From the NCBI RefSeq assembly GCF_036894955.1, contig NZ_CP145905.1:4544501-4608500 (forward strand): DNA of 64,000 nucleotides. Direction: 5' to 3'. The stretch is from Paenibacillus sp. KS-LC4. Lineage in GTDB: Bacteria > Bacillota > Bacilli > Paenibacillales > Paenibacillaceae. A model generated the notes under the pieces. The model saw only the letters and a program-made list of their open reading frames with translations, was not told the origin of the DNA and ran no database searches. Made by a program: the position numbers and the translations under genes. This document shows, piece after piece, positions 51,542 to 61,086 of the stretch. Within the stretch, counting starts at the first letter, position 1, and each line of letters starts with the position of its first letter.

Positions 51542-53374
51542 TTAATTTAATTCTGCGAATTTAGGCTTAGCCAGCGGCAGCGTAATTCGCACCTCCGTGC
51601 CCTCGCCATGTCGACTAGCGATATGTAGTGTACCATGATGAGCCTCAATAATTCTGGAGCTAATCATCAGCCCAAGACCCGTGCCTTTTTCTTTTGTCGT
51701 AATAAAGGGCTGTCCAATTTTCCCAATAATAGAGTCGGTCATCCCGATCCCCTCATCGCGGATGGTCAAGCAAACGCTATCAGAAGCATTTGTGCAAATG
51801 GCAATCGTAACGCGGCCGCCATCGGGCATTGCTTCGATTGCATTTTTGATCACATTAATGAATACCTGCTTGAGCTGATTGGCATCCGCATGAATCATCA
51901 TTAGGCTGTCTTCCACCTGCGTCTCAATACCCACATTGGTCATAATCGCCTGTGTTTCCAGCACCGAAATAACGCCGCGCAAAATATGCACCACATTCTC
52001 ATCGTTGAATCTAGTAAAATGCGGCTTCGCTAAAGTCATAAATTCATTGACGATTAAGTTAATTCGGTCCAGCTCATTGGACATAATATCGAGATACGAG
52101 CCGTAACCTTCGTTTTTGGTTTTCAGCAATTGCGTAAAGCCCTTGAGCGCCGTTAGCGGATTGCGAATTTCATGGGCTACTCCCGCAGCAAGCTGTCCGA
52201 TAACCGACAGCTTCTCGGAGCGCACCAGCATATCCTCAGAGCGCTTGCGATCGGTTAAATCCCGGATTACCGTTAAAATAACCCTTTTTCCCATATAGTT
52301 ATTAATGCGAATGCTCGACATTTCAACATCTATCGTTTGCCCATCTCTGCAAATCACTTGCCGCTCCTCAAATTGGCTCGGCTCCTCCTCGAACATAATG
52401 AGATCCATCCTTCTAAGCATATCCTCATGATCGTCAGGATGAATATATTCGAATACTGAATGGCCGATCACTTCGTTTTTGTCATCGGCTTCAACGAGCT
52501 TGATTGCCGAATTGTTGGCGTAAATAATGATCCCGTGATCGCTTAGCACAATTGGCTCTGGCAACAGCTTCATGACACGCTGGTACATCTCGGCGCTTTC
52601 CCGCAAGGAACGCTCAAGCGCTACCGATGAGGTTACATCCTTGGCGGAGCCCAGCATCGCCGTTCTGCCTTTGTACACAATGAGCGAGAGATTGACTTCC
52701 AAATAAACGAAGCCGCCCTCCTTCTTCTTGCCGCGTACGGTAACGGTATAGCGTGGCTCACGCTTTTTAATCAAAATTTCCGCTACCTGGCGCTTAATGG
52801 TGAACAGCTCAATCGCATCAATGTAGTCGGCGGTTTTCAGCCTAACAAATTCCTCTCTCGTGTAGCCCAGCATGGCCGACATATACGAGTTAATATATAC
52901 CATTTTGCGATCCTGCCTGACGAAAACGCCGGCTAGCACATTTTGCGTCAGATGGCTGTAAAGCTGCTCCGTCTCCCGAAGCGCCTTCTCGGTCTGCTTT
53001 CGTTTCGTAATATCGCGCTCTATGGCCACGATTCCGGTTATCTTGCCGCTGCTGTCTCGAACAGCCGACAGAGTAATACTCACATGCAGATGCTTGCCGT
53101 TCTTGCATAGCTTTGGGTATTCCGCTGCGGCTACCTTCTTGCCCTCAATCACCTGATCATATAGCCTGGCAAACTCCTTATACAGATGAGCTGGACCGAC
53201 GGGAAGCTTCCTGCCTACCAACTCCTCCTTCGTCCAGCCGTACATTTGTTCAAAAGCTGGATTGACATCCAGCACGATGCGCTGCAAATCAACAATAACA
53301 ATACCATCTGTTGTCTCTTCCCAAATGGAGTTCATATAGGTATGATACAAGTCCGCACTTACATAGTCGCTCAT
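51542..53374 (-). CDS. PAS-domain sensor histidine kinase (sporulation-kinase-like)
   Basis: The 610-residue protein is soluble. It has three PAS domains (about 12-130, 138-255, 265-380; e.g. VNPAFEQMYGWTKEELVG, INSYMSAMLGYTREEFV), a HisKA domain (GVAHEIRNPLTALKGFTQLL, phosphorylated His in AHEIRNP) and an ATPase domain (NVIKNAIEAMPDGG, DEGIGM, KGTGLGLMIS). The layout is that of KinA/KinE-type kinases feeding the Spo0A phosphorelay, though the signal and partner are not shown. The start at 53374 is followed by a normal PAS N-terminus. No response regulator is adjacent, as usual for orphan sporulation kinases. Confidence 0.9.
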   Translation of the reverse strand: MSDYVSADLYHTYMNSIWEETTDGIVIVDLQRIVLDVNPAFEQMYGWTKEELVGRKLPVGPAHLYKEFARLYDQVIEGKKVAAAEYPKLCKNGKHLHVSITLSAVRDSSGKITGIVAIERDITKRKQTEKALRETEQLYSHLTQNVLAGVFVRQDRKMVYINSYMSAMLGYTREEFVRLKTADYIDAIELFTIKRQVAEILIKKREPRYTVTVRGKKKEGGFVYLEVNLSLIVYKGRTAMLGSAKDVTSSVALERSLRESAEMYQRVMKLLPEPIVLSDHGIIIYANNSAIKLVEADDKNEVIGHSVFEYIHPDDHEDMLRRMDLIMFEEEPSQFEERQVICRDGQTIDVEMSSIRINNYMGKRVILTVIRDLTDRKRSEDMLVRSEKLSVIGQLAAGVAHEIRNPLTALKGFTQLLKTKNEGYGSYLDIMSNELDRINLIVNEFMTLAKPHFTRFNDENVVHILRGVISVLETQAIMTNVGIETQVEDSLMMIHADANQLKQVFINVIKNAIEAMPDGGRVTIAICTNASDSVCLTIRDEGIGMTDSIIGKIGQPFITTKEKGTGLGLMISSRIIEAHHGTLHIASRHGEGTEVRITLPLAKPKFAELN

Positions 53375-53548
53375 CCGAACCCTCCACTTTCAGCCCTTTT
53401 CCGTTCTCATCATTTGTAAATTCAACATAGGCTGTTAACTTCCCTGCTAGCGAATCCAGATTTATTGGAAAATAAATATATTCCTCCCTGTAATACGCTT
53501 ACTCTTTTATAAAAAACTAGAAATACGTGATAGGTTTCACGACATGTA

Positions 53549-54904
53549 TTATGCTGATTGACGGGCAGCCTTACGAGCAGCACTGCGTGTGTAAAGCAGC
53601 GAACTGACGACTGTGCCCAGCACAATAAGGGACATGCCCCATAAAATATGATTGAAGGCCTCTGATTTCGCCAGCTGTGCCTGCCATACAATGGCGCTGC
53701 CTATCAAAGCGGCAGTCAATGCGCCGCTGAAAAACTGGGCAAGCTGGAACAAGCCCATTCCCGAGCCAATTTCCTTTTGAGGCAGCAGCACTGACATCTC
53801 ATTGGATACACTGCTCGTTAAGGCAGAGAAGCTTACACTAAGCAGCATATAGATACCGAGTATCGCCCAATACGAATGCACCGCGCTAAAAGCTAGGGCA
53901 AGCGAGGCGATGAGCAGGCCAATCGGCGCCAGACGAATAAAAAACCGATTGCCAAGGCGGTCGATCGTACCTCCGATGTATCTTGAGGCTACCATCGTCG
54001 CCAGCGAGCCTGGGAATACAATCAAGCCCGATTGGGCAGGTGTTAAGTGATACACGCCAGCAAGCACCTGTGGTACGAGAAATAACGCGGCGAAGTTGTT
54101 CATGTATGAGGTAACACCCAGCATGCCGAGCAGCATATAAGGCTTATTGCGGAACAGATCCGGCTGAACGAATGGATCGTTAGTCTTATGGATTCGCCAC
54201 CAGAACAAGGCCACTGCGACAGCACCAATGAATAAAGCGATCAGGCTTCTGCTGGTCAACGCAAGCAGAAGTCCCGTCGTTCCGATCCCGATGAGCAAAG
54301 CACCCGCTACATCGAACGTGCCGCTTTTGCGGCTTTCAGCCGGAATCATTTTGTAGAACATGGGAATGAGCACAAGCATGCTAGCCGTAACCGCAAATAA
54401 ATAATGCCAGCCCAAATATTCCACAATCACACCGCCGATAACCGGCCCCAGACCAAGCCCAAGCGACGTTGCCGACATAATAAGCGCCATCGCCCGTCCT
54501 CGGCGTTCAGCGGGAATAAACCGTGTAACGAGCACGATGCCAAGCGCGGCAATCGCTCCTGCCCCAGTAGCTTGAATAAGACGTGCAGCCATAAGCATGA
54601 TAAAGCTGCTGCTGAAGAAGCCTAAAATCGACGCCACGCTAACAGAAGAAAGCGCAATAAGAAACAACAGCTTCATTGGTATAAAATCCGAAAGCCTGCT
54701 GTACGTAATGGAAGCTATCGCGAACATAATGGAATAACCAGTGACGATCCATGAGGTTGCAATCGCTGTGAGAGAAAATTGCTTCTCCACATCCGGTAGC
54801 GCCAAATTAAACATCATTGTATTCATTACGACCAATGTCACAGCAAAGCTAAGTAATAAAATGACCAGACCTTCTTTTTTCAGGCCTGCTTCTCCGTTAA
54901 TCAT
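53549..54904 (-). CDS. MFS drug-efflux transporter (Tet/DHA2-like)
   Basis: The 451-residue product has about 12-14 membrane helices, motif A-like SRLSDFIPMKLLF in the first cytoplasmic loop, the motif C region GLGPVIGGVIVEYLGWHYLF of proton antiporters and a second-half GSLATMVASRYIGGTIDRLG. The pattern fits the TetL/QacA-like drug:H+ antiporters. Substrate unknown. ATG 54904 follows GAGGAG at a somewhat long spacing. It is a single leftward gene between pepA and the PAS kinase. Confidence 0.87.
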   Translation of the reverse strand: MINGEAGLKKEGLVILLLSFAVTLVVMNTMMFNLALPDVEKQFSLTAIATSWIVTGYSIMFAIASITYSRLSDFIPMKLLFLIALSSVSVASILGFFSSSFIMLMAARLIQATGAGAIAALGIVLVTRFIPAERRGRAMALIMSATSLGLGLGPVIGGVIVEYLGWHYLFAVTASMLVLIPMFYKMIPAESRKSGTFDVAGALLIGIGTTGLLLALTSRSLIALFIGAVAVALFWWRIHKTNDPFVQPDLFRNKPYMLLGMLGVTSYMNNFAALFLVPQVLAGVYHLTPAQSGLIVFPGSLATMVASRYIGGTIDRLGNRFFIRLAPIGLLIASLALAFSAVHSYWAILGIYMLLSVSFSALTSSVSNEMSVLLPQKEIGSGMGLFQLAQFFSGALTAALIGSAIVWQAQLAKSEAFNHILWGMSLIVLGTVVSSLLYTRSAARKAARQSA

Positions 54905-55011
54905 GCTGCTTCAAAACTCCTCATCCACTGCTTTATTTTTTATATATAGTAACATTTACGTAGTTGGTTATGCTATTTATTTTTTTCGAATGCAGGAAGT
55001 TGAAAAAAGAG

Positions 55012-55058
55012 AAGCAACGACCGCAGCCGAGGATCGCCTCCTGCTTCGGTCGTTGCTT
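55012..55058 (-). terminator. Terminator after pepA
   Basis: AAGCAACGACCG pairs perfectly with CGGTCGTTGCTT around a 23-base loop; leftward it is followed by CTCTTTTTTC. It lies 65 bases past the aminopeptidase stop. Confidence 0.88.
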
Positions 55059-55122
55059 TCGTTTAAATCCGTTTAAGCTCGCATACTCCTGTCCATCATT
55101 GTCCGCTTCATCTGCGCTTTAC

Positions 55123-56640
55123 TTACACCTTAGCGTACATCAGCTCGACGAGCGTACGCACCATTACGCCTGTGCCGCCTTTCGGCTCCAGCACCTTCGC
55201 CGACTCGCGGAATGATACGCCCGCAATATCGAGATGAACCCAAGGCAGCTCCTCAGCAAAAGCGCCGATGAACAATCCGCCGGTAATGGTACCCGCTTCA
55301 CGACCGCCGCTGTTTTTCAAATCGGCCGCTTCACTACGAATTTGCTTCTTATATTCCGGATAAGCCGGAAGCTGCCATACGCGCTCGCCTGCCCGTTCAG
55401 ATGCTTCGCGCACCTGCTGCATGAGCCCATCATGGTTTGTCACCGCTCCCGTCGCTTGGGAGCCGAGCGCCACCGATACCGCTCCTGTCAGCGTTGCGAC
55501 ATCCACCAGCTTCGTTGCTCCGCGGCGAATCGCCGTCGTGAGCCCGTCGCCAAGCACAAGCCGGCCTTCGGCATCGGTATTCACCACCTCCACCGTCAGC
55601 CCGTTCATCATCGTAATGACATCGCCCGGTTTTAGCGCGCGATCTGAAGGCATATTTTCCGCCGATGGAATGACCGCAACAATGTTTACTGCCGGCTTGA
55701 GCTCGCCAATGGCCTGCATGGCGCCAAGCACGGCCGCTGCGCCGCCCATATCGGCAATCATTTCCTCCATGCCAGGCGCCCGCTTGAGCGAAATGCCGCC
55801 TGTATCAAAGGTGATGCCTTTTCCAATCAGGCCCCAAGTTGCCTGATCGCCTGGCGCACCATTATAATGCAGCACAATCATGCGCGGCGGGTTGATGCTG
55901 CCTTGGCCAACGCCAAGCAAGCCGCCCATGCCCTGCTCGGCTGCCGTCCACTCGTCGATAATCTCAATGTCAAAATCGTACTGCCGGGCAAGCTCCTCGG
56001 CATACGCAGCAAGACCTTCCGGCACGAGCTTATTGCCCGCTATATTCGTCAAATCGCGGGCGCTGATTACGCCATCGGCACAGGCAACGCCGCGTGTAAT
56101 TCCTGCGATCCATTGCTCGCTGAAATTAGAAGCAGCACCTTCCGCTTCAGTTCCAGCGATGGAGAAATACACTTTTCCGATGGCATAACGCGTCTTCGCT
56201 TCACGTTTCTCTGGCAGGCGGTCATGCACGGCCAGCTTCAACCCTTCCGTCAGCGCTTGAGCCGCCTGCTGCTGGGAAAGTCCTTCCGCTTCCACCGCTG
56301 ACATAGGCAGCACAACATGCACAGTCTGTGCTTTTATGCGCTTCAAGGCTCTTGCTGCCGTTGCCGCTGCAATACGCAAGCCGTCTGCGCCAGCCTGCTC
56401 CTCATAGCCAACCGCTATAACATGCTCGGCAGCAGGATACAAGCCAAGCGTCTGCATGACATGAGCCTGCTCCGCCTCTCCCTTGAACAGCCCTTTAGCA
56501 AACAGGCTGCGAATGGCCTTATCAATTTGCGGCAGCAGCCATTCGGCTGAAGCATCGCCAAGCTCACGCGAGCTAATGAAACGAACGACTGCATCTATTG
56601 GTTCAGCACCTGGCGTTCCGTATGTAAATAATGTACTCAT
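55123..56640 (-). CDS. pepA: Leucyl aminopeptidase (M17)
   Basis: The 505-residue product is a cytosolic M17 aminopeptidase that frees N-terminal residues from peptides using two metal ions. It has the metal/catalytic parts WGLIGKGITFDTGGISLKR, MIADMGGAAAVLGAM, VNTDAEGRLVLGDGL and VDVATLTGAVSVALG. Length matches the family. Start: ATG 56640 is 11 bases after GAGAGG; an in-frame TTG at 56646 is five bases after it, so either is possible. Confidence 0.93.
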   Translation of the reverse strand: MSTLFTYGTPGAEPIDAVVRFISSRELGDASAEWLLPQIDKAIRSLFAKGLFKGEAEQAHVMQTLGLYPAAEHVIAVGYEEQAGADGLRIAAATAARALKRIKAQTVHVVLPMSAVEAEGLSQQQAAQALTEGLKLAVHDRLPEKREAKTRYAIGKVYFSIAGTEAEGAASNFSEQWIAGITRGVACADGVISARDLTNIAGNKLVPEGLAAYAEELARQYDFDIEIIDEWTAAEQGMGGLLGVGQGSINPPRMIVLHYNGAPGDQATWGLIGKGITFDTGGISLKRAPGMEEMIADMGGAAAVLGAMQAIGELKPAVNIVAVIPSAENMPSDRALKPGDVITMMNGLTVEVVNTDAEGRLVLGDGLTTAIRRGATKLVDVATLTGAVSVALGSQATGAVTNHDGLMQQVREASERAGERVWQLPAYPEYKKQIRSEAADLKNSGGREAGTITGGLFIGAFAEELPWVHLDIAGVSFRESAKVLEPKGGTGVMVRTLVELMYAKV

Positions 56641-56682
56641 GGTCAATCATTCCTCTCCTTTTGGCGCCACCCGCCATAAAGA

Positions 56683-56712
56683 TAAAAAAAATCGGGGGCA
56701 TACCCCCGATTT
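56683..56712 (-). terminator. Terminator after PAS kinase
   Basis: ATCGGGGG, loop CATA, CCCCCGAT; leftward it is followed by eight T. It lies eight bases past the kinase stop. Confidence 0.95.
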
Positions 56713-56719
56713 TAATCAT

Positions 56720-58093
56720 TTATTCCGCTAATGGCAAATAAATAATGAATGATGTGCCGCTGCCTACGACGCTTTCAACGCGAATAGAGCCGCCATGATT
56801 GCGGATAATCCGGTAACTGACGGATAAGCCAAGGCCCGTCCCTTCTTCCTTGGTCGTAAAAAAAGGATCAAATAATCGAGACAGCGTTGCCTTATCCATG
56901 CCTTTCCCGTTATCCTTCATTGTAATCTCCACATAAGAGCCATCGGCTCTCGTCGACAGTTCAATCATGCCGATTTCATCGCATTTCCGTTCCGCTACCG
57001 CATCAAGCGAGTTTTTCACAATATTGAGAATGACCTGTTTAATCTGCTTCATGTCGATCGAAGCGACAAGCGCACAATCATCCCCTTCGAGCTGTAGCCC
57101 GATCTGGCAATTGCGCATTAGCGCCTCGCTCTCCGTAAGCAGCGCAACCTCTTTAAGCAGTAAATTAATAGAGAACGCTTTCTTCAATGGAGCAGAAGGC
57201 TTGGACGAGTTCAGAAACTCGTAAATAATATCATTAGCACGATCAATTTCGGCTAAAATAATTCGGGCATATTCCTCCTTGCCCATTTGCAGCAAATACG
57301 GACGCAGCAGCTGGATAAAGCCGCGTATCGACGTCAGCGGATTGCGAATTTCATGTGCGATAGCAGCCGCAATTCGACCAAGCATGGCTAGCTTGTCATT
57401 TTGCAAGGCTGTTTGCTCAATCTGCTTATATTCCGACACATCTTTGACGCTGAATAGAAAATCACCTTCAAGCTGATCGCCGTAGGTGACCGTTACGAGT
57501 AAATGGTTGCCATCCTTATCCTGGAACTCATAATTCCGCATGCGCCGAAGCAGCATTTCCTTGTACAGCCGTAAAATCATTTTCCGAGTATAACGGCTTA
57601 GCTGCGGATGCCGCAATATTTCAGGCAAATTGCAGCCCACCAGCGTTTTGCGGGGAATGTCTAGGTGCTTCGCCATTTGTAAATTAATGAATGTCAAAAT
57701 ACCTTCGCTGTCAAATAATGCGATGCCGCTGTCCATGTGCTGCAGCACATTTTCATACTTATTTTTGACCATTTCAAAGGAACGATTGGAACGTAGCAGC
57801 ATTTCCCTCATTTCCGTAAACTTCTGATCATTGGTTTGATTCGCCAGCAAATGAGAACGAAAAGCAACCATAAATTCAATTAAAAAAATGAATGAACGAT
57901 TGTACAATTTGACTGCTTCTTCCGAGTCCACATTCGATACTAATGCCTGCATGCAATCCTCATGGATTGCGATGACATCATCAAGTTGAATTCCCGTTAA
58001 CTCTTTGCCTAGCTCTGCTGCTTGATAAAGAGAACTTTCCTTATCACTTCGAATGTATTCGGCAAGTGCCGGGAAATAACGCTTTCGCATCAT
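56720..58093 (-). CDS. PAS-domain sensor histidine kinase with helical N-terminal domain
   Basis: The product (about 457 residues) has an N-terminal helical domain (about 1-95, RsbU/KinB-like, with YFPALAEYIRSD and DDVIAIHEDCMQALV), a PAS domain (about 115-225, IALFDSEGILTFINLQMAK), HisKA (AIAHEIRNPLTSIRGFIQLL) and an ATPase domain (NIVKNSLDAVAE, DNGKGMD, EGTGLGLSVSYRI). It is soluble and probably feeds a sporulation or stress phosphorelay. No regulator is adjacent. Several ATGs lie at the start; 58093 has the best spacing to GAGTAGAGG, with 58099 possible. Confidence 0.88.
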   Translation of the reverse strand: MMRKRYFPALAEYIRSDKESSLYQAAELGKELTGIQLDDVIAIHEDCMQALVSNVDSEEAVKLYNRSFIFLIEFMVAFRSHLLANQTNDQKFTEMREMLLRSNRSFEMVKNKYENVLQHMDSGIALFDSEGILTFINLQMAKHLDIPRKTLVGCNLPEILRHPQLSRYTRKMILRLYKEMLLRRMRNYEFQDKDGNHLLVTVTYGDQLEGDFLFSVKDVSEYKQIEQTALQNDKLAMLGRIAAAIAHEIRNPLTSIRGFIQLLRPYLLQMGKEEYARIILAEIDRANDIIYEFLNSSKPSAPLKKAFSINLLLKEVALLTESEALMRNCQIGLQLEGDDCALVASIDMKQIKQVILNIVKNSLDAVAERKCDEIGMIELSTRADGSYVEITMKDNGKGMDKATLSRLFDPFFTTKEEGTGLGLSVSYRIIRNHGGSIRVESVVGSGTSFIIYLPLAE

Positions 58094-58231
58094 CTGCATC
58101 CTCTACTCCCCCCCGGCAGCATCAATGGACAACGCTAATTCAAGCTATACTCATCATAGATTTTGGATGTCCTTCATGTCAATGAGATTGTTTGTCGAAA
58201 AATGGTATTTTTGAAAAAAAATGGACGAATC

Positions 58232-59527
58232 TTAAGCCGACCTCTGCCAGCTGTATGTATTTTCCACGTTTGTTCGATAGCTAAAACGTTTTTGGCCGTC
58301 CCAAATAGTTCTCCCTTTATTTTCACCGCTGCTCTTCTTGTAATTATCCTTGTCTTTATTTTTGCCAGTATCCCTGTTTTTAACGTCTTTATGGCTATCG
58401 CTGCTGCCATCATTAATATTTTTATGTTTGGTTTTGTCTTTACTCTTGTCCTTATCCTTATCCTTTTCTTTTTCTTTGTCTTTCTTCTTGTCCTTGTCCT
58501 TGTCCTTGTCCTTGTCCTTGTCCTTGCCCTTCTTCTTATCTTTTTCCATGTCGTTGTTCTTATCTTTAACTTTGTCCTTCCCAATATCCTTGCCATGCTG
58601 TCCGTTTTTTTCGCTATCCAGCTGTTTGGCTGGTGTCTCCTTTACGGCTGGCACAGCAGAAGCGCTATCCACAACCGGAACGGAGGAGGCTTGCACCGCC
58701 TCTTGCTTGGTTTCCGCCTCAAGCAAGCTTCTCAAGCTTTCTTTTGTCGTTTTATCAGCATGCTTCACAATCGTTTTTACACCGCCAAGCGGCTCGGCTA
58801 TCATGCTGATGGAATGCTGCTGGAAATTTTCCAGCTCAAGAGCATAGCCTTCATCCTTGGCCATTAAATAAACCGCCATTTTGCCGGAGGACAAGCCGTA
58901 TGCCTCCGCCGCTGCCCGCAGCTCTACCGGGGCGGACAGCGTCAAAACTTCAACAACCGTTTTCATATGCCCATCCGCGGCCATATCTGTCAAAGCCTGA
59001 TTTAGCTTAGTTGAAAATAATACATCCAGCTGCGGATCATCATCGCCTACGACTACGCTCGTAACTACAATGTCATGCACCTTATCGTCAAAATAGTGCA
59101 TTCCCGCAATTTTTTGCATAATAGTCGTTGTAACCAGCGCAAGCGATTGATTTTTGTAGGACACTCCGGCGATGACCTGCTTGCCTGCTTCATTAAACGC
59201 ATGAAGCTCCTGTACCTGCTCACGACTATCAATGCCGATTTCAATGCTTGGATTGATGTCCATGCTGAAATAAGCCACTACGGGATGATTTCCGCTTTGA
59301 ATATATAGCAGCACAGGCAAAATAAGCAGCACGATAGCCGCGGCCACTCCGGATCTCCACAACAGCGCTTTGCGGCTTCTGCGCCTTGTCCTCTCCTCCT
59401 GCTGGAACACAATTTCATCGCCCACCTGAACGTTGCGAGGAAGCTCGGTATTGATGAATCTGCCATCCGCCGTCAGCACCATTGCCCTATTCTTTTGTAT
59501 CTGCATTACGACGCCACGGTTCATCAT
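58232..59527 (-). CDS. rsgI: Anti-sigma factor RsgI
   Basis: The 431-residue membrane protein has an N-terminal cytoplasmic anti-sigma domain (about 1-50, NRGVVMQIQKNRAMVLTADG), a basic stretch, one membrane helix (about 58-78, GVAAAIVLLILPVLLYI), an extracellular beta/alpha domain (DINPSIEIGIDSREQVQEL) and a long Lys/Asp-rich low-complexity tail. In Bacillus RsgI holds SigI inactive. ATG 59527 overlaps the sigI stop as ATGA. The tail is encoded partly by a hexamer microsatellite. No carbohydrate-binding module is seen, unlike clostridial RsgI. Confidence 0.9.
   Translation of the reverse strand: MMNRGVVMQIQKNRAMVLTADGRFINTELPRNVQVGDEIVFQQEERTRRRSRKALLWRSGVAAAIVLLILPVLLYIQSGNHPVVAYFSMDINPSIEIGIDSREQVQELHAFNEAGKQVIAGVSYKNQSLALVTTTIMQKIAGMHYFDDKVHDIVVTSVVVGDDDPQLDVLFSTKLNQALTDMAADGHMKTVVEVLTLSAPVELRAAAEAYGLSSGKMAVYLMAKDEGYALELENFQQHSISMIAEPLGGVKTIVKHADKTTKESLRSLLEAETKQEAVQASSVPVVDSASAVPAVKETPAKQLDSEKNGQHGKDIGKDKVKDKNNDMEKDKKKGKDKDKDKDKDKDKKKDKEKEKDKDKDKSKDKTKHKNINDGSSDSHKDVKNRDTGKNKDKDNYKKSSGENKGRTIWDGQKRFSYRTNVENTYSWQRSA
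58487..58528. repeat. In-frame CTTGTC hexamer microsatellite in rsgI
   Basis: Six perfect CTTGTC units and one CTTGCC, flanked by further imperfect copies, encode a Lys-Asp run in the RsgI tail. As the unit is six bases, copy-number change keeps the frame but alters tail length. Confidence 0.9.
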
Positions 59528-60372
59528 TCTGCCTCCTTGCACGCTTCTCTCTGCCAATCGTCCAGATCCAAGTAATCTTTCAAAAACGGGTACGTTCCCC
59601 GTAAAATGCAAGCAATAGCAATCATATATTTGCGATTGCGTTCAATCGTCTTGCGGGACAAGCCGCTCGCCTCCGTCAGTGCTTTGACTGGCAGCTTGCC
59701 CGTCAACTTTAATTGGCCAAACATCGCGGCATCCTCCGCTAATATTGCTGCTGTACGCATCAGCATTTTGCGTGAATCCGCATGCTTGGGCGAAGCCTCG
59801 ACCAACTCGGCGAACGATACGCCGTATTTCAGCAGCTCCTGATTAAATTCGCCCATCTCCAGCCGGCGCTCATCCGCCGTACTGCTGAGCTCATAAGCAG
59901 CCAGCGCCTGCTTCAGCTCAATGGGATTGTAAAGCTGCTCCTCATCGTCTAAACGCTCGAACGTGCTATATGGAACTGAGGATAGATGCCGCTGCTCACG
60001 GCGCACATAGTCAATTAGACGGCGTCTGATGACCGTCTCGGTAAAACCGAGAAAGGATCTGCCAGACTCCGGCGAAAATTGGCTGATAGCCTCGTTAAAG
60101 GCGATTAAGGCCACGCTATATTCATCATCCCTGCTCGCATTGACATAACGTTTGCAGAAGCGGCTTGTCACTTTTGCAATGTATGGCTTATAGCTTGCAA
60201 TAAACCGCTCCCGCAGCAGCGCGTCTCCTTGCTGAATTTGCAGCACCGTCTGCTCCGGCGTCAGGGATGTCTTTGTTTTTTTAATTTTTAACAATGGTTC
60301 CTTTATGTTCGCTTCTACGGTGTCGGTGGGTACGGTTTTCCGCAAGAAACGCTTGAATAATACAAGTAGCAA
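59524..60372 (-). CDS. sigI: RNA polymerase sigma factor SigI
   Basis: The product (282 residues) is a SigI-type sigma factor: region 2 (IASYKPYIAKVTSRFCKRYV, DDEYSVALIAFNEAISQFSP, FLGFTETVIRRRLIDYVRRE) and a SigI-type C-terminal DNA-binding part (ALTEASGLSRKTIERNRKYM). In Bacillus, SigI responds to heat or cell-wall cues and is held by RsgI, the next gene, with a four-base overlap. Start: TTG 60372 is eight bases after GAGAGG; a GTG at 60381 touches that site. Confidence 0.9.
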   Translation of the reverse strand: MLLVLFKRFLRKTVPTDTVEANIKEPLLKIKKTKTSLTPEQTVLQIQQGDALLRERFIASYKPYIAKVTSRFCKRYVNASRDDEYSVALIAFNEAISQFSPESGRSFLGFTETVIRRRLIDYVRREQRHLSSVPYSTFERLDDEEQLYNPIELKQALAAYELSSTADERRLEMGEFNQELLKYGVSFAELVEASPKHADSRKMLMRTAAILAEDAAMFGQLKLTGKLPVKALTEASGLSRKTIERNRKYMIAIACILRGTYPFLKDYLDLDDWQREACKEAE

Positions 60373-60495
60373 CCGTTCCACCTCTCATTCATAGGTTTCG
60401 GTCAATCTGTGTTGCTTCAGGGGGTAGGCCCCGAAATTTATGAGAAAAATGAAAAAGCCCCCGAACGGAGGCCACATTTCATAAAATGATTCATT

Positions 60496-60912
60496 TTAGA
60501 CTGATGTTCGCCGTTCTTTAAGCTTATTGCGCCGACTGCTTAATATAGCCAGACGCTTCTTTAATTCACCTTGCCATGCGAGGTCGTCAATTTGTTTCGC
60601 AAAGCTGAGCAAATCAAGCGATATGTCAATTTGACTCAGTACGACGTCCATCGGATCTTCACTTTCATGATTCACGCAATTTTCCCGCAGTTCCTTGCCT
60701 TCTTGCTCCACATACTCCTGAAAATCAACCTCAGCGGCGCCGTCTCCATGTGCGTATTCAGCCAATATTTCATACTCATTTTCTACCAAGTGGTGAATCT
60801 CCACACGGCTGCATACCGGACAAAACAAAATAGGAACGTTATGGATATGTGTCCGAAAATGCTTTAATGTCCCTTTAGTACCAATCATACTAGCTCCACA
60901 ACAAAAACTCAT
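60496..60912 (-). CDS. Zinc-finger-like hypothetical protein
   Basis: The 138-residue product starts MSFCCGASMIGTKGTLKHF behind AAGGAGG and has two Cys pairs (SFCCG and LFCPVCSRVEIHH) that could bind zinc, then an acidic middle (EYAHGDGAAEVDFQEYVEQE) and a basic helical end (LKKRLAILSSRRNKLKERR). It may be a regulatory or nucleic-acid-binding protein; the family is not recognised. It is a single leftward gene between sigI and a peroxiredoxin. Confidence 0.75.
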   Translation of the reverse strand: MSFCCGASMIGTKGTLKHFRTHIHNVPILFCPVCSRVEIHHLVENEYEILAEYAHGDGAAEVDFQEYVEQEGKELRENCVNHESEDPMDVVLSQIDISLDLLSFAKQIDDLAWQGELKKRLAILSSRRNKLKERRTSV

Positions 60913-61015
60913 CGACGACGACCTCCTTAGCTGTTGCCAGTTCGCAGCAAGCACGTTTCGTTTGACATAAACTTATTCGCTTTATACCTGTACAATTCCT
61001 GCTTTTTGCGAAACA

Positions 61016-61046
61016 GAAAAGCCCATGCCAATATTTGGCACGGGCT
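61016..61046 (-). terminator. Terminator after peroxiredoxin gene
   Basis: AGCCC-A-TGCCAA pairs with TTGGCA-C-GGGCT with one mismatch, a 3-base loop, and leftward a TTTTCTGTTT run. Confidence 0.85.
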
Positions 61047-61086
61047 CCTCGACTCAGGCTTATGCTATTGAGAAAAAGATTTTGGA

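Noticed and set aside
58163..58867. Rightward hydrophobic frame opposite rsgI
   Set aside because: Its Phe/Leu/Val-rich sequence is the antisense of the Lys/Asp repeats of rsgI; it has no ribosome site.
60420..60480. Stem-like sequence between the zinc-finger-like gene and sigI
   Set aside because: Only short GGGG/CCCC pairing and no T-run in either direction; too weak for a terminator call.
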